64,000 nt of DNA, taken from positions 78,854 to 142,853 of the forward strand of contig CAZEWN010000005.1 of assembly GCA_964516135.1 (NCBI GenBank), given 5' to 3'. Below the pieces are notes generated by a model that did no database searches, was not told the DNA's origin, and worked only from the letters and a program-made list of their open reading frames with translations. This DNA is from 34-65-8 sp964516135. GTDB lineage: Bacteria > Pseudomonadota > Alphaproteobacteria > Sphingomonadales > Sphingomonadaceae. The position numbers were made by a program, and so were the translations under genes. Positions 26,010 to 34,827 of the stretch are shown in pieces. Position 1 is the stretch's first letter, and the number at the start of each line of letters is the position of its first letter.

Positions 26010-27142
26010 TTGTCGCGTCGCTGCTGCTGCCGCTGGCCACCGCCGCTTGGGCGCAACCCGATGTGACGGCCGTTACGGCCGAGCGGATGCAGGCATTCCC
26101 CGCGATGCAGGCAGTCGAAAACGCGGACGCCTATCAGCCCGCCGAGCGCGTCAGGGGCCAGCCGCGAGTGTTGATCCGCGCACAGCGGCCCCGGATCACC
26201 GCCGCGGCGCTGGCCGAAGCCCAGGCCTATGCCGACGAACAGAAATCATTCGCGTTCCTCGTGCTGCAGGACGGCAAGTTGGTCCACGAACGCTACGCGA
26301 CCGGCTTCGATCAGCATAATCGCTTCTCGCCTGCTTCGATGCACAAGACGGTGATGGCCCTGGCGGTCGGTGCCGCGGGCCTCGATATCGACGCGCCGGT
26401 CTCGCGATGGTTGCCGGAATGGCGCGGCGATCCGCGCGGCGCGATCACGCTGCGCCATCTCCTGACCATGTCGAGCGGCCTCGAAACGCCGTCTTTCAGC
26501 CCTGACCCGGCGGGTCTTTCGGCCCAGCTGTTCTTCGGACCTGACATCGCGGCGACCGCGCTCAGCTACAAGCTGGTCGCCGCGCCAGGGAGCATCTTTT
26601 CCTATAGCAACGGCAACAGCCAACTCGCCGGCCTGATCCTCGAACGCGCCACGGGCATGCGCTATGCCGATTTGCTATCGGCGAAAATCTGGCGTCCTAT
26701 GCGCGGCGACGATGCGTCGGTCTGGCTCGACCGGCCCGGCGGAACGGCGCACACCTTTTGCTGCCTCCAGGCTACTGCGCGCGACTGGGCGCGGATCGGG
26801 CAATTGATCCTCGACGGCGGCAAGGTCGGGCGGCGGCAAGTGGTGCCGCGGAAGTGGATCGCGGAGATGGCAGCGCCCGCCGCGACCAATCCGAATTATG
26901 GCCTGCAACTCTGGCTCGGCACGCCCTATTCCGCCGAACGCAGATATTCCGCCTCGTCCGCGCTCGTTGCCAAGGCCGCCAGGCCCTTCGCCCGCGAAGG
27001 CGTGCTGTTCCTCGACGGCGCGGTCGGCCAGCGAATGTACGTCATTCCGAGCGAGAAACTGGTGATCGTTCGCATTGGGCAATCGAGCATGACCTGGGAT
27101 GACAGCGAATTGCCCAACCGTGTGCTCGCGGGCTTGCGCTGA
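25991..27142 (+). CDS. Secreted serine hydrolase, class C beta-lactamase fold, copy 1
   Basis: 383 aa. Signal peptide (MPPIKLIVASLLLPLATAAWAQ), so probably periplasmic. Active-site motifs of the beta-lactamase/transpeptidase-like fold: SMHK (SxxK, near residue 116), preceded by FSPA, and YSNGN (YxN, near 205). Not necessarily a beta-lactamase; many such proteins are esterases. It starts 19 nt inside the small protein B gene. A second copy lies at 27481-28674. Confidence 0.88.
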   Translation: MPPIKLIVASLLLPLATAAWAQPDVTAVTAERMQAFPAMQAVENADAYQPAERVRGQPRVLIRAQRPRITAAALAEAQAYADEQKSFAFLVLQDGKLVHERYATGFDQHNRFSPASMHKTVMALAVGAAGLDIDAPVSRWLPEWRGDPRGAITLRHLLTMSSGLETPSFSPDPAGLSAQLFFGPDIAATALSYKLVAAPGSIFSYSNGNSQLAGLILERATGMRYADLLSAKIWRPMRGDDASVWLDRPGGTAHTFCCLQATARDWARIGQLILDGGKVGRRQVVPRKWIAEMAAPAATNPNYGLQLWLGTPYSAERRYSASSALVAKAARPFAREGVLFLDGAVGQRMYVIPSEKLVIVRIGQSSMTWDDSELPNRVLAGLR

Positions 27143-27171
27143 GCCCAGGTTCGCGCCGTAAACAGCGCCGT

Positions 27172-27465
27172 TCACACTTCCCGTTCGGAATAGAGCGCGT
27201 GATCGCCCGCGACGATGAACTCACGCAGGCCGTCGACCGATGGCCGGTAGTAGGGCGCCGCGAAATGCGCCTCGCGCGCCGCCTCGTCGGCGAAGCGCTC
27301 TTCGATCAAGAAGCAATCATCTTCGGCGCATGCGGCATAGAGGTCGAAGCACAAAGTGCCCGGCTCGTGCGCCGCGATCGTTTCGCGAAATGCTTCGAAA
27401 CGCGCGATGAACGCGTCCCGTGTCCCCTGGCGGACCCGGCAATGCGCCAGGATAAGGACGGTCAT
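27172..27465 (-). CDS. Antibiotic biosynthesis monooxygenase (ABM) domain protein
   Basis: 97 aa, one ABM ferredoxin-like domain. The start MTVLILAHCRVRQGTRDAFI and the middle EPGTLCFDLYAACAEDDCFLIEERF-like stretch follow the YgiN/quinol-monooxygenase pattern. Members oxidise quinols or anthrones without a cofactor, or have non-catalytic roles. It starts 15 nt downstream of the second beta-lactamase-fold gene, forming a two-gene minus-strand unit. Confidence 0.82.
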   Translation of the reverse strand: MTVLILAHCRVRQGTRDAFIARFEAFRETIAAHEPGTLCFDLYAACAEDDCFLIEERFADEAAREAHFAAPYYRPSVDGLREFIVAGDHALYSEREV

Positions 27466-27480
27466 TCGTCGCCGCCGTCC

Positions 27481-28674
27481 TCAGCCGTGCGGCCGTGGCA
27501 CGAAACCCGGCACGCCGCTTAGCAACGTGTTGGGCAAGAAGCTGTTGTCCCATTCGGGCTGGCGCGGTGGGCTGTCGCCGGTACGCAGGATGATCATTCC
27601 CGCCGACGGAATCATGTAGACGATTTGGTTCGAGTTGCCGTCAAACATGAACAGGTCGCGCGCCAGATAGGGCTGGGAATGGAGCACCTTCGGTCCGGGC
27701 CGGGCCGGGTTCTGGAAACCGCGGCGGTCGACGTAAGGCCCGGCGAGCCACAGCCCGAGCCCATAATGGGGGTTCTGCGTGGTCGCCGTCCGCATCTCGT
27801 CGACATATCCGGCGGGCAGCAGCCGCCGTCCGTCCCACTTGCCGTCGTGCATCAGCAGGATCGCCAGCCGCAACCAGCTCTGCGCGGGCAGCAGGGTGCA
27901 GCATCCCGCGTGGGCGAGGCCGCCGGGGCGGTTGATCCAGACCTTGCCTCCCGGAGCGCCGATCCGGGCCAGGATCTCGTCACCAATGAATTCGGCGTAG
28001 CGGCGCCCGGTGGCCCGTTCGATCACCACGGCGACCAGTTCGGACGTCGCGTTGCTATATTCGTAGATGCTGCCCGGCGCGTCGGTCAGGGGGTACTGGT
28101 TGATGATGTAATTGCCGTGATCCGGGTCGAGGTAGGCGCGATTCCAGTGATTGTCGGGCCGTTCGTCGAACCCCTGGGCCAGCAGGCCCGAGCGCATGTC
28201 CAGCAGGTGGCGGATTTTCATCGCCGCCTGCGGCTTGCCACGCCATTCAGTGATGAAATCGGCGACGGACTGGTCGAGCGAATCGACCTTGCCCAGCTTG
28301 ATCGCGCGCCCGATCGCGATCGCGGTGAGCGGCTTTGCCAGGGATTTCGAAACAATCAGGCTGTCCGCGTTCGTTTGCCCAAAATAGCTTTCATGCTCGA
28401 TCCGGTTGTTGCGCCAGACGATGAACGCATTGGAATTGTTGCGCTGCGCGTAATCGCGGGCGGCTTCCACCGCGTCCGACGCGACCGTGGGCCGTTTCGC
28501 GCGCGGAAGCGGCTTCACCTTCGCGGCGCCGCGTACATCCTCGAGCGGATCGTATTGAGTCAGTTCGCCCCGATTGGACGCCACTTGCGTGACACGTTCG
28601 AAAAACAGGGCATCACCGGTCGCCGGAGCGGCGGACAACAGGAATGCGGGGGCGATCGCGGCCAGCATGCTCAT
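27481..28674 (-). CDS. Secreted serine hydrolase, class C beta-lactamase fold, copy 2
   Basis: 397 aa. A short hydrophobic N-terminus (MSMLAAIAPAFLLSAAPATG) suggests secretion. SLAK gives the SxxK motif (about residue 111) and YSNATSE the YxN motif (about 200), with the RHLLDMRSGL strand typical of the fold. It shares the overall plan of copy 1, including a Cys-Cys dipeptide in AHAGCCTLLPA, here and as HTFCCLQATA in copy 1. Probably an esterase acting in the periplasm. The divergent promoter region holds site d. Confidence 0.87.
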   Translation of the reverse strand: MSMLAAIAPAFLLSAAPATGDALFFERVTQVASNRGELTQYDPLEDVRGAAKVKPLPRAKRPTVASDAVEAARDYAQRNNSNAFIVWRNNRIEHESYFGQTNADSLIVSKSLAKPLTAIAIGRAIKLGKVDSLDQSVADFITEWRGKPQAAMKIRHLLDMRSGLLAQGFDERPDNHWNRAYLDPDHGNYIINQYPLTDAPGSIYEYSNATSELVAVVIERATGRRYAEFIGDEILARIGAPGGKVWINRPGGLAHAGCCTLLPAQSWLRLAILLMHDGKWDGRRLLPAGYVDEMRTATTQNPHYGLGLWLAGPYVDRRGFQNPARPGPKVLHSQPYLARDLFMFDGNSNQIVYMIPSAGMIILRTGDSPPRQPEWDNSFLPNTLLSGVPGFVPRPHG

Positions 28675-28720
28675 CCCCGTATCTTCCGCAAAAAGCGACA
28701 GGCCTTCAACACCCTGCGAT

Positions 28721-28743
28721 ATTCATCCGCATCGTGGATAGTA
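28721..28743. promoter_or_regulatory. Candidate IclR-type operator, site d
   Basis: ATTCATCC, spacer gcatcgt, GGATAGTA: six of eight matches in each arm to TTTTATCC and GGAYAAAA. It lies between the divergent starts at 28674 (minus) and 28806 (plus). Confidence 0.5.
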
Positions 28744-28805
28744 TGCCGATGAGACCTGCCGTGCGCTTCGCCTGGACTAGGTTCCATCCCAACGGAGGCA
28801 CGGGC

Positions 28806-29999
28806 ATGACTTACGGCAAGAAGGCGATCGTGTGGGGCTGGCTCATCGCGGCGAGCTATCTGGTTCACCAGATCGTATCGATCCAGATGCCCCGCAGCGA
28901 GAAGGTTTCGGCGCTGCGCGACGACTTGAGAAACTGGCATTACCTAGCGGGAACGCTGCTGTTCGCATTCGTGATCGCGCGGCTGATCGAGTGGCGCCGC
29001 GATGGCCGCGTTCCGCCACCACCGGGCATGCCGGCGGCCGGATGGGCGTGGGGCCGATCGCTCGCGCTGGCGACATATGTGCTGATCCTGTTCGCCCCCG
29101 CGCTGGGCCTGTTGTTCGCCTGGAGTGATGGCTTCAAGGTGAGCCTCGCGGGCTTGCCGATCCCCTCGCTGATGGGCGAGGATCGCGGCGTGTGGATGTT
29201 CACCGGCTATTTCCATTCCGCCATCGGCTTCATCCTGCTGGTGCTCAACCTCACCACGATCGTGTCCGCGGCCTATCTGACCCTGCGCCATGGCAGGGGG
29301 CTCCTGACGGCATTCCCGCCAGGTTACGGCGCGATGGCATTCATCGGGCTTTCCATCACCGTCTATGCGTTCGCGACCTTCCGCTCCCCCGACCCCGGAC
29401 CCGGCGCCGTGGCGACGTTCTGGGGGGCGGCAATCGCCGTCGCGGGCATTGGCTGGCTGATCCATCGCCGCAAGGAGCCACGCGAAAATCCCGCCACGAC
29501 GCCCGGCTGGATCAAGCCGGTCACCGCGGCCGTTGTGATCGCGCTATGCATGATCGGCGCTTACGGCCCGCACGCGCTGTTCCGGGTAACGCCATGGCCC
29601 ACGACGGAAGTCGTCGAGGGGCCGATCCGTGAACCGGTGATGCAGGTCACCGTTACGCCGGAAACTCCGTTCGAGGCGAAGGTGAAGGCGGAAACCTACA
29701 AGTGGTGCCGTTTCTGCCACACGGTCGAGCGTGGCGACAAGGCGCTGGTGGGCCCCAACCTTTATGGCATCTTCGGCCAGAAGGCAGGAACAGCGCCCGG
29801 CTTCGCCTATTCCGAGGCCATGCTCGCCGCGCGCGACCGGGGGCTGGTCTGGAACGAGGAAACCATTGCCGAATACATCCGGCACCCGGATGTCTTCATG
29901 CCGGGGACATCAATGATCATTTCCTCCGGCCCGGTGCGGACGCCCGAGGAACGCCAGGCGGTGATCAACATCCTGAAGCGCGAAACGATGCCGCAATAA
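28806..29999 (+). CDS. Cytochrome b561-like membrane domain fused to a cytochrome c domain
   Basis: 397 aa. Residues 1-255 hold about six membrane helices with candidate haem-b histidines (NWHYLAG, His45; YFHSAIG, His137), resembling cytochrome b561-type quinol-interacting proteins. Residues about 285-397 are a class I cytochrome c: CRFCH (Cys301, Cys304, His305), GPNLYGIFG, and an axial-Met region FMPGTSMI. Such a fusion would pass electrons between the quinone pool and a periplasmic acceptor or donor. ATG 28806 has a good GGAGG about 9 nt upstream. It lies inside the block with several dehydrogenases, so accepting electrons from one of them is a plausible role. Confidence 0.85.
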   Translation: MTYGKKAIVWGWLIAASYLVHQIVSIQMPRSEKVSALRDDLRNWHYLAGTLLFAFVIARLIEWRRDGRVPPPPGMPAAGWAWGRSLALATYVLILFAPALGLLFAWSDGFKVSLAGLPIPSLMGEDRGVWMFTGYFHSAIGFILLVLNLTTIVSAAYLTLRHGRGLLTAFPPGYGAMAFIGLSITVYAFATFRSPDPGPGAVATFWGAAIAVAGIGWLIHRRKEPRENPATTPGWIKPVTAAVVIALCMIGAYGPHALFRVTPWPTTEVVEGPIREPVMQVTVTPETPFEAKVKAETYKWCRFCHTVERGDKALVGPNLYGIFGQKAGTAPGFAYSEAMLAARDRGLVWNEETIAEYIRHPDVFMPGTSMIISSGPVRTPEERQAVINILKRETMPQ

Positions 30000-30005
30000 G
30001 GAAAA

Positions 30006-30034
30006 CCCCGGCCGGTCTAGCTGACCGGCCGGGG
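30006..30034. terminator. Bidirectional intrinsic terminator-like hairpin
   Basis: Perfect 12-bp stem ccccggccggtc (30006-30017) and gaccggccgggg (30023-30034) with a 5-nt loop (tagct). It is preceded by an A-run at 30002-30005 (a U-run for the minus strand). It separates two convergent genes, the cytochrome fusion and the DUF1838 gene. Confidence 0.85.
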
Positions 30035-30061
30035 CTTCGACCCGCGCAAAGTGCTATCTGA

Positions 30062-31126
30062 TTAGGAACCAGCGGGTCGCTGCGCCGCCTTGAACCAGGC
30101 GGGCAGTTCCGGCTCTGGCGCGCGCGGGATCGGCTGGCCCTCGGCCACCGGGGCTGGCTGCTGTTCGCGCGCGTACCATTCCAGCGACGACAGTGAGGGT
30201 TCTTCCCACGTGTCGGGCGCCCGCAGGTACTTGGGATAGTTCTTCTCGATATAGTCGAGCGTCTTGCGGTCGATCTTGTTGATGTCGTCCACCGAACCCA
30301 TGAACGTATGATACTGGCAATGGCCGGGGGTCGGCCCCATCAGCATCCACGGCAGCCAGGGCGTGGTGCGCCCCCAGGTGCCATGGTATTCCACGCTGGT
30401 CTTCTTCGGATCCTGCATGTCGTTCCAGTCGATCTGGTACAGGAACATCTCGGTGACCTGGCTGAACGGTTGGCCGCTCTCGCGCGGCCACCGGTTCGGC
30501 TGGAGTGCCGACGGATAGAACAGGTTGATGTGGCTCATCATGTTGAGCCGGTCGCCGCGCCGCGTCCAGTCGAACTGAAGCGGAATCTTCGGCGGCGCCG
30601 CCCGGTTCAGCCCGCCATAGCTGGGGGGCGAGGGGTAGAAATTGGTGATCGTGTGATTGAACGGATCATTGGCGATCGGCACGACCTTGACCGTCTCGTC
30701 GAGATAGGGATTGCGCCATTCCTCGATGATCTCGCCCGATGCCAGATCGGTATAGAGGCCCACTTCACGCAATACCTTGCGATAGCCCTCGTCCTCGCCT
30801 TCCAGCGGCAGCAGCTTCGCGCAGCTGAGCATGGTGAAGCCGACCAGGTCGCGGTTCGCCTCGCCCGGCCGGATGCCCTGTACGATACCCTGCGCCCAGC
30901 CATATTTGGTCGACGTCATGTCGGTATTCGCGAGCAGGCGCGCCCAGGCCTCCCGGTTGCCCTGCGGGGTCTTGAGATCGAGAAGTCGGCCCCGCAGCGA
31001 GGCATCGTCCTTCATCGGCGCTCCGGTATCCTCGCCCTGCTCCCTGCCCGTCTGCGCCAGCGCGGGCGCCGCGGCCAATCCGGCACCAGCGGCCAGTCCC
31101 GTTTTCAGAAAGTTCCGCCGCTGCAT
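30062..31126 (-). CDS. Tat-exported DUF1838 family protein
   Basis: 354 aa. Twin-arginine signal MQRRNFLKTGLAAGAGLAAAPALA, so it is exported folded, probably to the periplasm and possibly with a cofactor. The mature part matches the DUF1838 pattern as I know it: repeated aromatic, proline-rich stretches (NFYPSPPSYGG, PTPGHCQYHTFMG, HGTWGRTTPWLPWMLMG). No enzymatic motif is identifiable. It is divergent from the IclR regulator gene with site e between them. Confidence 0.8.
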   Translation of the reverse strand: MQRRNFLKTGLAAGAGLAAAPALAQTGREQGEDTGAPMKDDASLRGRLLDLKTPQGNREAWARLLANTDMTSTKYGWAQGIVQGIRPGEANRDLVGFTMLSCAKLLPLEGEDEGYRKVLREVGLYTDLASGEIIEEWRNPYLDETVKVVPIANDPFNHTITNFYPSPPSYGGLNRAAPPKIPLQFDWTRRGDRLNMMSHINLFYPSALQPNRWPRESGQPFSQVTEMFLYQIDWNDMQDPKKTSVEYHGTWGRTTPWLPWMLMGPTPGHCQYHTFMGSVDDINKIDRKTLDYIEKNYPKYLRAPDTWEEPSLSSLEWYAREQQPAPVAEGQPIPRAPEPELPAWFKAAQRPAGS

Positions 31127-31198
31127 CGCAAGGTCTCCTCAGTTCAAGCCGAACATGGTTCGTAACACCCGTCCTTGCCAGCACCCCGAATTGTGATA

Positions 31199-31221
31199 TT
31201 CTGACCGGCAGGCGGACAAAA
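31199..31221. promoter_or_regulatory. Candidate IclR-type operator, site e
   Basis: TTCTGACC, spacer ggcaggc, GGACAAAA. The right arm is a full match; the left has five of eight. It lies 20 nt upstream of the iclR ATG (31241), a position suited to autoregulation, and 73 nt upstream of the minus-strand DUF1838 start. Confidence 0.55.
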
Positions 31222-31240
31222 AGACCCGGGAGGCGTGGGC

Positions 31241-32062
31241 ATGGCGACTGCGGCGAAAGCCGAAAAGGATGATTCGGTCCGCTCCATCGCGCGCGGCCTG
31301 GCGGTCCTGCAGGCAATCAATCGCGGCGGTTCGCTGTCGATGATGCAGATCTGTCGCGAGGCGGACATCCCTTACCCCACCGCGTTTCGCATTGTCGAGA
31401 CGCTGATCAAGGAAGGCATGGTCGAACGCGAGCCAGCCCGCAAGCGTTACCGCGCGACGGCGCTGGTGCGAACCCTTTCGGTCGGGTTCCAGGACGAGGA
31501 CGGCCTGGTCGCGATCGCGCGGCCGCATATCGTCGCCCTGTGCAAGAAGCATGGCTGGCCAATTTCGATCGCGACGCGCGTCGGCCACTCGATGATGGTG
31601 CGCGATTCCACGCACAAGCTGACATCGCTGACATTCGCGAATTATTCGCCAGGCTACACCCTGCCGATCGTCGAATGCTCGACCGGCAAGGCTTATCTGG
31701 CGTTCTGCGAACCCGAAGAGCGTGACAGCATCATCCGCGGTCTCCTGCAGATGCCCGGCCCGGCGGAACAGCTGTCGCGCCTGCTGCTGCAGGACCATAC
31801 GCTGATCGACGATATTCGCCGACGCGGCTACGCGACGCAGGCGCGCAACGCCTATACTGCGGTGCCCGGCAAGACCTCGTCGATCTCGATGCCACTGTTC
31901 AATGGCGACGAGGTCGCCGGCGCGATCGCGCTCATTTTCTTCGCCGCCGCGATGCCGCTCGCCCGTGCGGTCGAGATGTTCGTGGACGATCTCAAGGCAA
32001 CCGCCGACGCGATTTCGGCGGAGCTGTCCGTCGATCAGATATCCGCAGTGCGGACAAAATAA
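31241..32062 (+). CDS. IclR family transcriptional regulator
   Basis: 273 aa. N-terminal winged helix (about residues 12-75: SIARGLAVLQAINRGGSLSMMQICREADIPYPTAFR region), then the IclR effector-binding domain (about 80-265) with the CSTGKAYLAF segment and RGYATQARNAYT, which line up with the usual ligand-pocket strands. ATG 31241 was chosen over GTG 31235 because GGAGG at 31229-31233 is 7 nt before it. It is the only regulator in the accessory block and the natural candidate to bind the repeated palindrome. An operator copy lies just upstream and another overlaps its stop codon. Confidence 0.93.
   Translation: MATAAKAEKDDSVRSIARGLAVLQAINRGGSLSMMQICREADIPYPTAFRIVETLIKEGMVEREPARKRYRATALVRTLSVGFQDEDGLVAIARPHIVALCKKHGWPISIATRVGHSMMVRDSTHKLTSLTFANYSPGYTLPIVECSTGKAYLAFCEPEERDSIIRGLLQMPGPAEQLSRLLLQDHTLIDDIRRRGYATQARNAYTAVPGKTSSISMPLFNGDEVAGAIALIFFAAAMPLARAVEMFVDDLKATADAISAELSVDQISAVRTK
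32037..32059. promoter_or_regulatory. Candidate IclR-type operator, site f (overlaps the iclR 3' end)
   Basis: AGATATCC, spacer gcagtgc, GGACAAAA. The centre TCCGC-agt-GCGGA is itself a perfect dyad. It lies within the last codons of iclR, adjoining the TAA at 32060-32062, and about 105 nt upstream of the TonB receptor ATG (32165), so it can control the receptor operon while being part of a coding sequence. Confidence 0.6.
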
Positions 32063-32164
32063 CATCATCTCCCCGAGTTCGCGCCAGCGGGATAATTCTA
32101 CGCGGCGGGACACGCGGGTTGTCGGCTTCCGACATCGCTCGTTAGCCGAACGGGGAGATAGACG

Positions 32165-34822
32165 ATGTTACGCATTGCCACGAAGACATTTCGCCAGGCG
32201 CTTTTGATCGGCCTGAGCGCTTCGGCCTTGGCCACCGGCGGCACCGCCCTGGCGCAAGAAACGCCGGCGGGCGCCGGGGGTGAGGATACCGGCGCGGCGG
32301 CCAGCGGTAACGCGATTGTCGTAACCGCGCGCCGCATCGAGGAACGTCTTCAGGACGTGCCGATCGCGGTCAGCGCGCTGTCCGCACAGGATCTCGATCG
32401 CCAGAGCATCGACGACCTGGGCGACGTGGCGGAAAAGACAGTCGGCTTCGCGTTCGAAAGTTTCACCGGCCCGCTCGCTCAGCCCGTCATTCGCGGCCAG
32501 ACCAACCTTCGCACGACCTCGCCCGTGCAGAACGTGTCGACCACGCTGAACGGCATCTACATCCAGCGCGGATACTTCGTCGATCAGGGACTGCTCGACC
32601 TGCAGCGGGTCGAAATCATCAAGGGGCCGCAATCCGCGCTCTACGGGCGCAACGCCTTTGCCGGTGTGGTCAGCCTGGTCACGGGCGGACCGGACCTTGA
32701 AGAGATGACGGGCAAAATTTCCGGGACGCTTGGCACCGACGAGCGGCGCGAGTTCAAGGCCGCGCTCAGCCTGCCGGTCGTGCCGGGCGTGTTCGCGGTC
32801 TACGCCGCTTCCGGTTATTCGGAATTCGACGGCACCTGGGAAAACAATCATCCGCTCGCCGATGCCGACGGCGCGTTCACGCGCGGGAACCTGGGCGGAT
32901 ATCAAAAGAGCGCCTACCAGCTCGGCGCCGCCTTGCGGATAGCGGATGCAGTGACGCTCGAAGGCCAGTACGTCCGGACCGAACGGGAACTTGAATCCAA
33001 CCCGGCCTACACGATCTCCACCGCTGGCCTGACCGCGCCGTTCAACACGCTCAACGCCAGCCCGACGGGCGCTGGCGCGGCGCGCCAGAACCGGCTGTGG
33101 GTCGGGCAGCTGCCGCTGCTGCCGGCGATTGCCCAGGGCGAGACCCGCCCGGCCGGGCTGGTCATCGACCCGCGCAGCTATGGCCTGCGCGGCCCGAGCG
33201 AGATCTGGATCGGCAAGATGACGGTCGACACCGGCGGCCCGCTGTCGATCGAGTATCTCTATGGCCATACCGAAGCAAACATCATCGCCCGTGGTTCCTC
33301 GCAGCGCGATCCGACGACCTCGATCGTCCTGTTCGGCACCAATTACGGCAACATCTTCGATTCGTCCGGCACCGGCTCGACCTTCAAGAGCGACAGCCAC
33401 GAAGGCAAGGCGCTGTTCGATTTCGGCGGCACGATCTCGGGCTTCGTCGGCGTCAATTTCACCAAGACGACGGATATCGAATCGAACGCATCGGAATTCG
33501 CACCGGTCAATTCGCTGACCGAGCCGACCGGCGCCTCGCTTTTCCCGGTGGTGCCGGGCGGAGCGATCCCGACCACCATCCTGTTCCGCCGGAACACCTT
33601 TCTCCAGCGGCGTGAGAACATCTTCTCGGCGTTCGGCTTCCTCGACTGGCGCCCGAGCGATAACCTGTCGGTTACGCTGGAGGGACGCTATACCGAGGAA
33701 AACCAGCGCGGGACCGATCGCCTGGCGCCCGACGTGGGCGTTGCGTTTGGCGGCCGGGGCACCGCATTCCTCGCGCCCATTCCGCCAACCACCACCCGCT
33801 CGGCCAAATTCTTCACTCCGCGCGGCTCGATCACCTACAAGTTCAGCGACAACAACAACATCTATTTCACTGTCGCGCGCGGCTACAAGTCGGGTGGCAT
33901 CAACGGGGTCGCGGGCAGCTACAACCGCAACTCGACGGTCAACGGCGTCGTCGTGACCGACACGATCCGTCCGGGCGAGCCGATCCCCGCGCCGCGCGCC
34001 GGGGCCACCGCGGTCTCGTTCGTGCTGACCGCGCCGGGAACCGCAGGGCTGTCGTTCCTGCAGCAGACCTATGACGCGGAAACCAACTGGACCTACGAGA
34101 TCGGCTCGAAGAACCAGTTCCTCGACGGGCGGCTGACGCTCAACCTGGCGGCCTACCTCACCGACTGGAAAAACCTGCAGAGCAACGCGGTCCGCCTGCA
34201 ACCCGATGGGACCGCGCCCGCATCGTTCCTCGCCATCGTGCCATCGCTGATCGGCAATGTCGGCGATGTCCGTGTATGGGGCGTGGAAGCGGAGGGCAAT
34301 TTCCGCCTGACACCGGAAATCCGGGTCGATTTCGGCGCGTCGTACAACCGCGCCCGCTACCGTGACGGTGTGGTTTCCCAGCGCTTTGGTGCGTCGGGCA
34401 ACTGCGACGGCACGGTGTGCTCGACCGTGACGGTCCCGGGCATCAGCTTCCCGGTGCTGCCGATCGGTGGCAACCGACTTGAACGGACGCCCGAGTTCGA
34501 CGCGCTGCTCGGCCTCAATTACGACACCGAATTCAGCAACGGGTGGGGGTTCTACGCGCGTGCCGATGTGACTTATCAGACCAAGCAGTTCGCGGATGAG
34601 GCGAACCTGGCGTTCATCCCCAGCCGCACGCTGGTCAATGCGTCGCTCGGGCTCGAAATCGAGGGCATCAATTTCCAGCTCTGGGCGAAGAACCTTCTCG
34701 ACAAGAAGTACGTCACCAGTTCGCTGTTCCTCATCGGCATCGGCGGGGCAGGTTCGGCCAGCTACGTGCCCATCCTGGGCGAACAGCGGACCATGGGCCT
34801 GACCGCGTCCTATCGCTTCTGA
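32165..34822 (+). CDS. TonB-dependent outer-membrane receptor, copy 2
   Basis: 885 aa. Signal peptide to about residue 34 (ALATGGTALAQ), TonB-box-like NAIVVTARRIEE, a plug with RVEIIKGPQSALYGRNAFAGVV, and a 22-strand-type barrel ending LGEQRTMGLTASYRF with a terminal Phe. It is larger than copy 1 and only distantly similar. First gene of a plus-strand unit with a fibrillin-like protein and a Tat-exported hydrolase. GGGAGATAGACG before ATG 32165 supplies the ribosome site. Confidence 0.94.
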   Translation: MLRIATKTFRQALLIGLSASALATGGTALAQETPAGAGGEDTGAAASGNAIVVTARRIEERLQDVPIAVSALSAQDLDRQSIDDLGDVAEKTVGFAFESFTGPLAQPVIRGQTNLRTTSPVQNVSTTLNGIYIQRGYFVDQGLLDLQRVEIIKGPQSALYGRNAFAGVVSLVTGGPDLEEMTGKISGTLGTDERREFKAALSLPVVPGVFAVYAASGYSEFDGTWENNHPLADADGAFTRGNLGGYQKSAYQLGAALRIADAVTLEGQYVRTERELESNPAYTISTAGLTAPFNTLNASPTGAGAARQNRLWVGQLPLLPAIAQGETRPAGLVIDPRSYGLRGPSEIWIGKMTVDTGGPLSIEYLYGHTEANIIARGSSQRDPTTSIVLFGTNYGNIFDSSGTGSTFKSDSHEGKALFDFGGTISGFVGVNFTKTTDIESNASEFAPVNSLTEPTGASLFPVVPGGAIPTTILFRRNTFLQRRENIFSAFGFLDWRPSDNLSVTLEGRYTEENQRGTDRLAPDVGVAFGGRGTAFLAPIPPTTTRSAKFFTPRGSITYKFSDNNNIYFTVARGYKSGGINGVAGSYNRNSTVNGVVVTDTIRPGEPIPAPRAGATAVSFVLTAPGTAGLSFLQQTYDAETNWTYEIGSKNQFLDGRLTLNLAAYLTDWKNLQSNAVRLQPDGTAPASFLAIVPSLIGNVGDVRVWGVEAEGNFRLTPEIRVDFGASYNRARYRDGVVSQRFGASGNCDGTVCSTVTVPGISFPVLPIGGNRLERTPEFDALLGLNYDTEFSNGWGFYARADVTYQTKQFADEANLAFIPSRTLVNASLGLEIEGINFQLWAKNLLDKKYVTSSLFLIGIGGAGSASYVPILGEQRTMGLTASYRF

Positions 34823-34827
34823 CGGCG

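Noticed and set aside
32168..34201. 677-codon open frame antisense to TonB receptor 2
   Set aside because: High-GC codon bias keeps the antisense frame open. It has no ribosome site or family similarity, and the plus-strand protein is certain.
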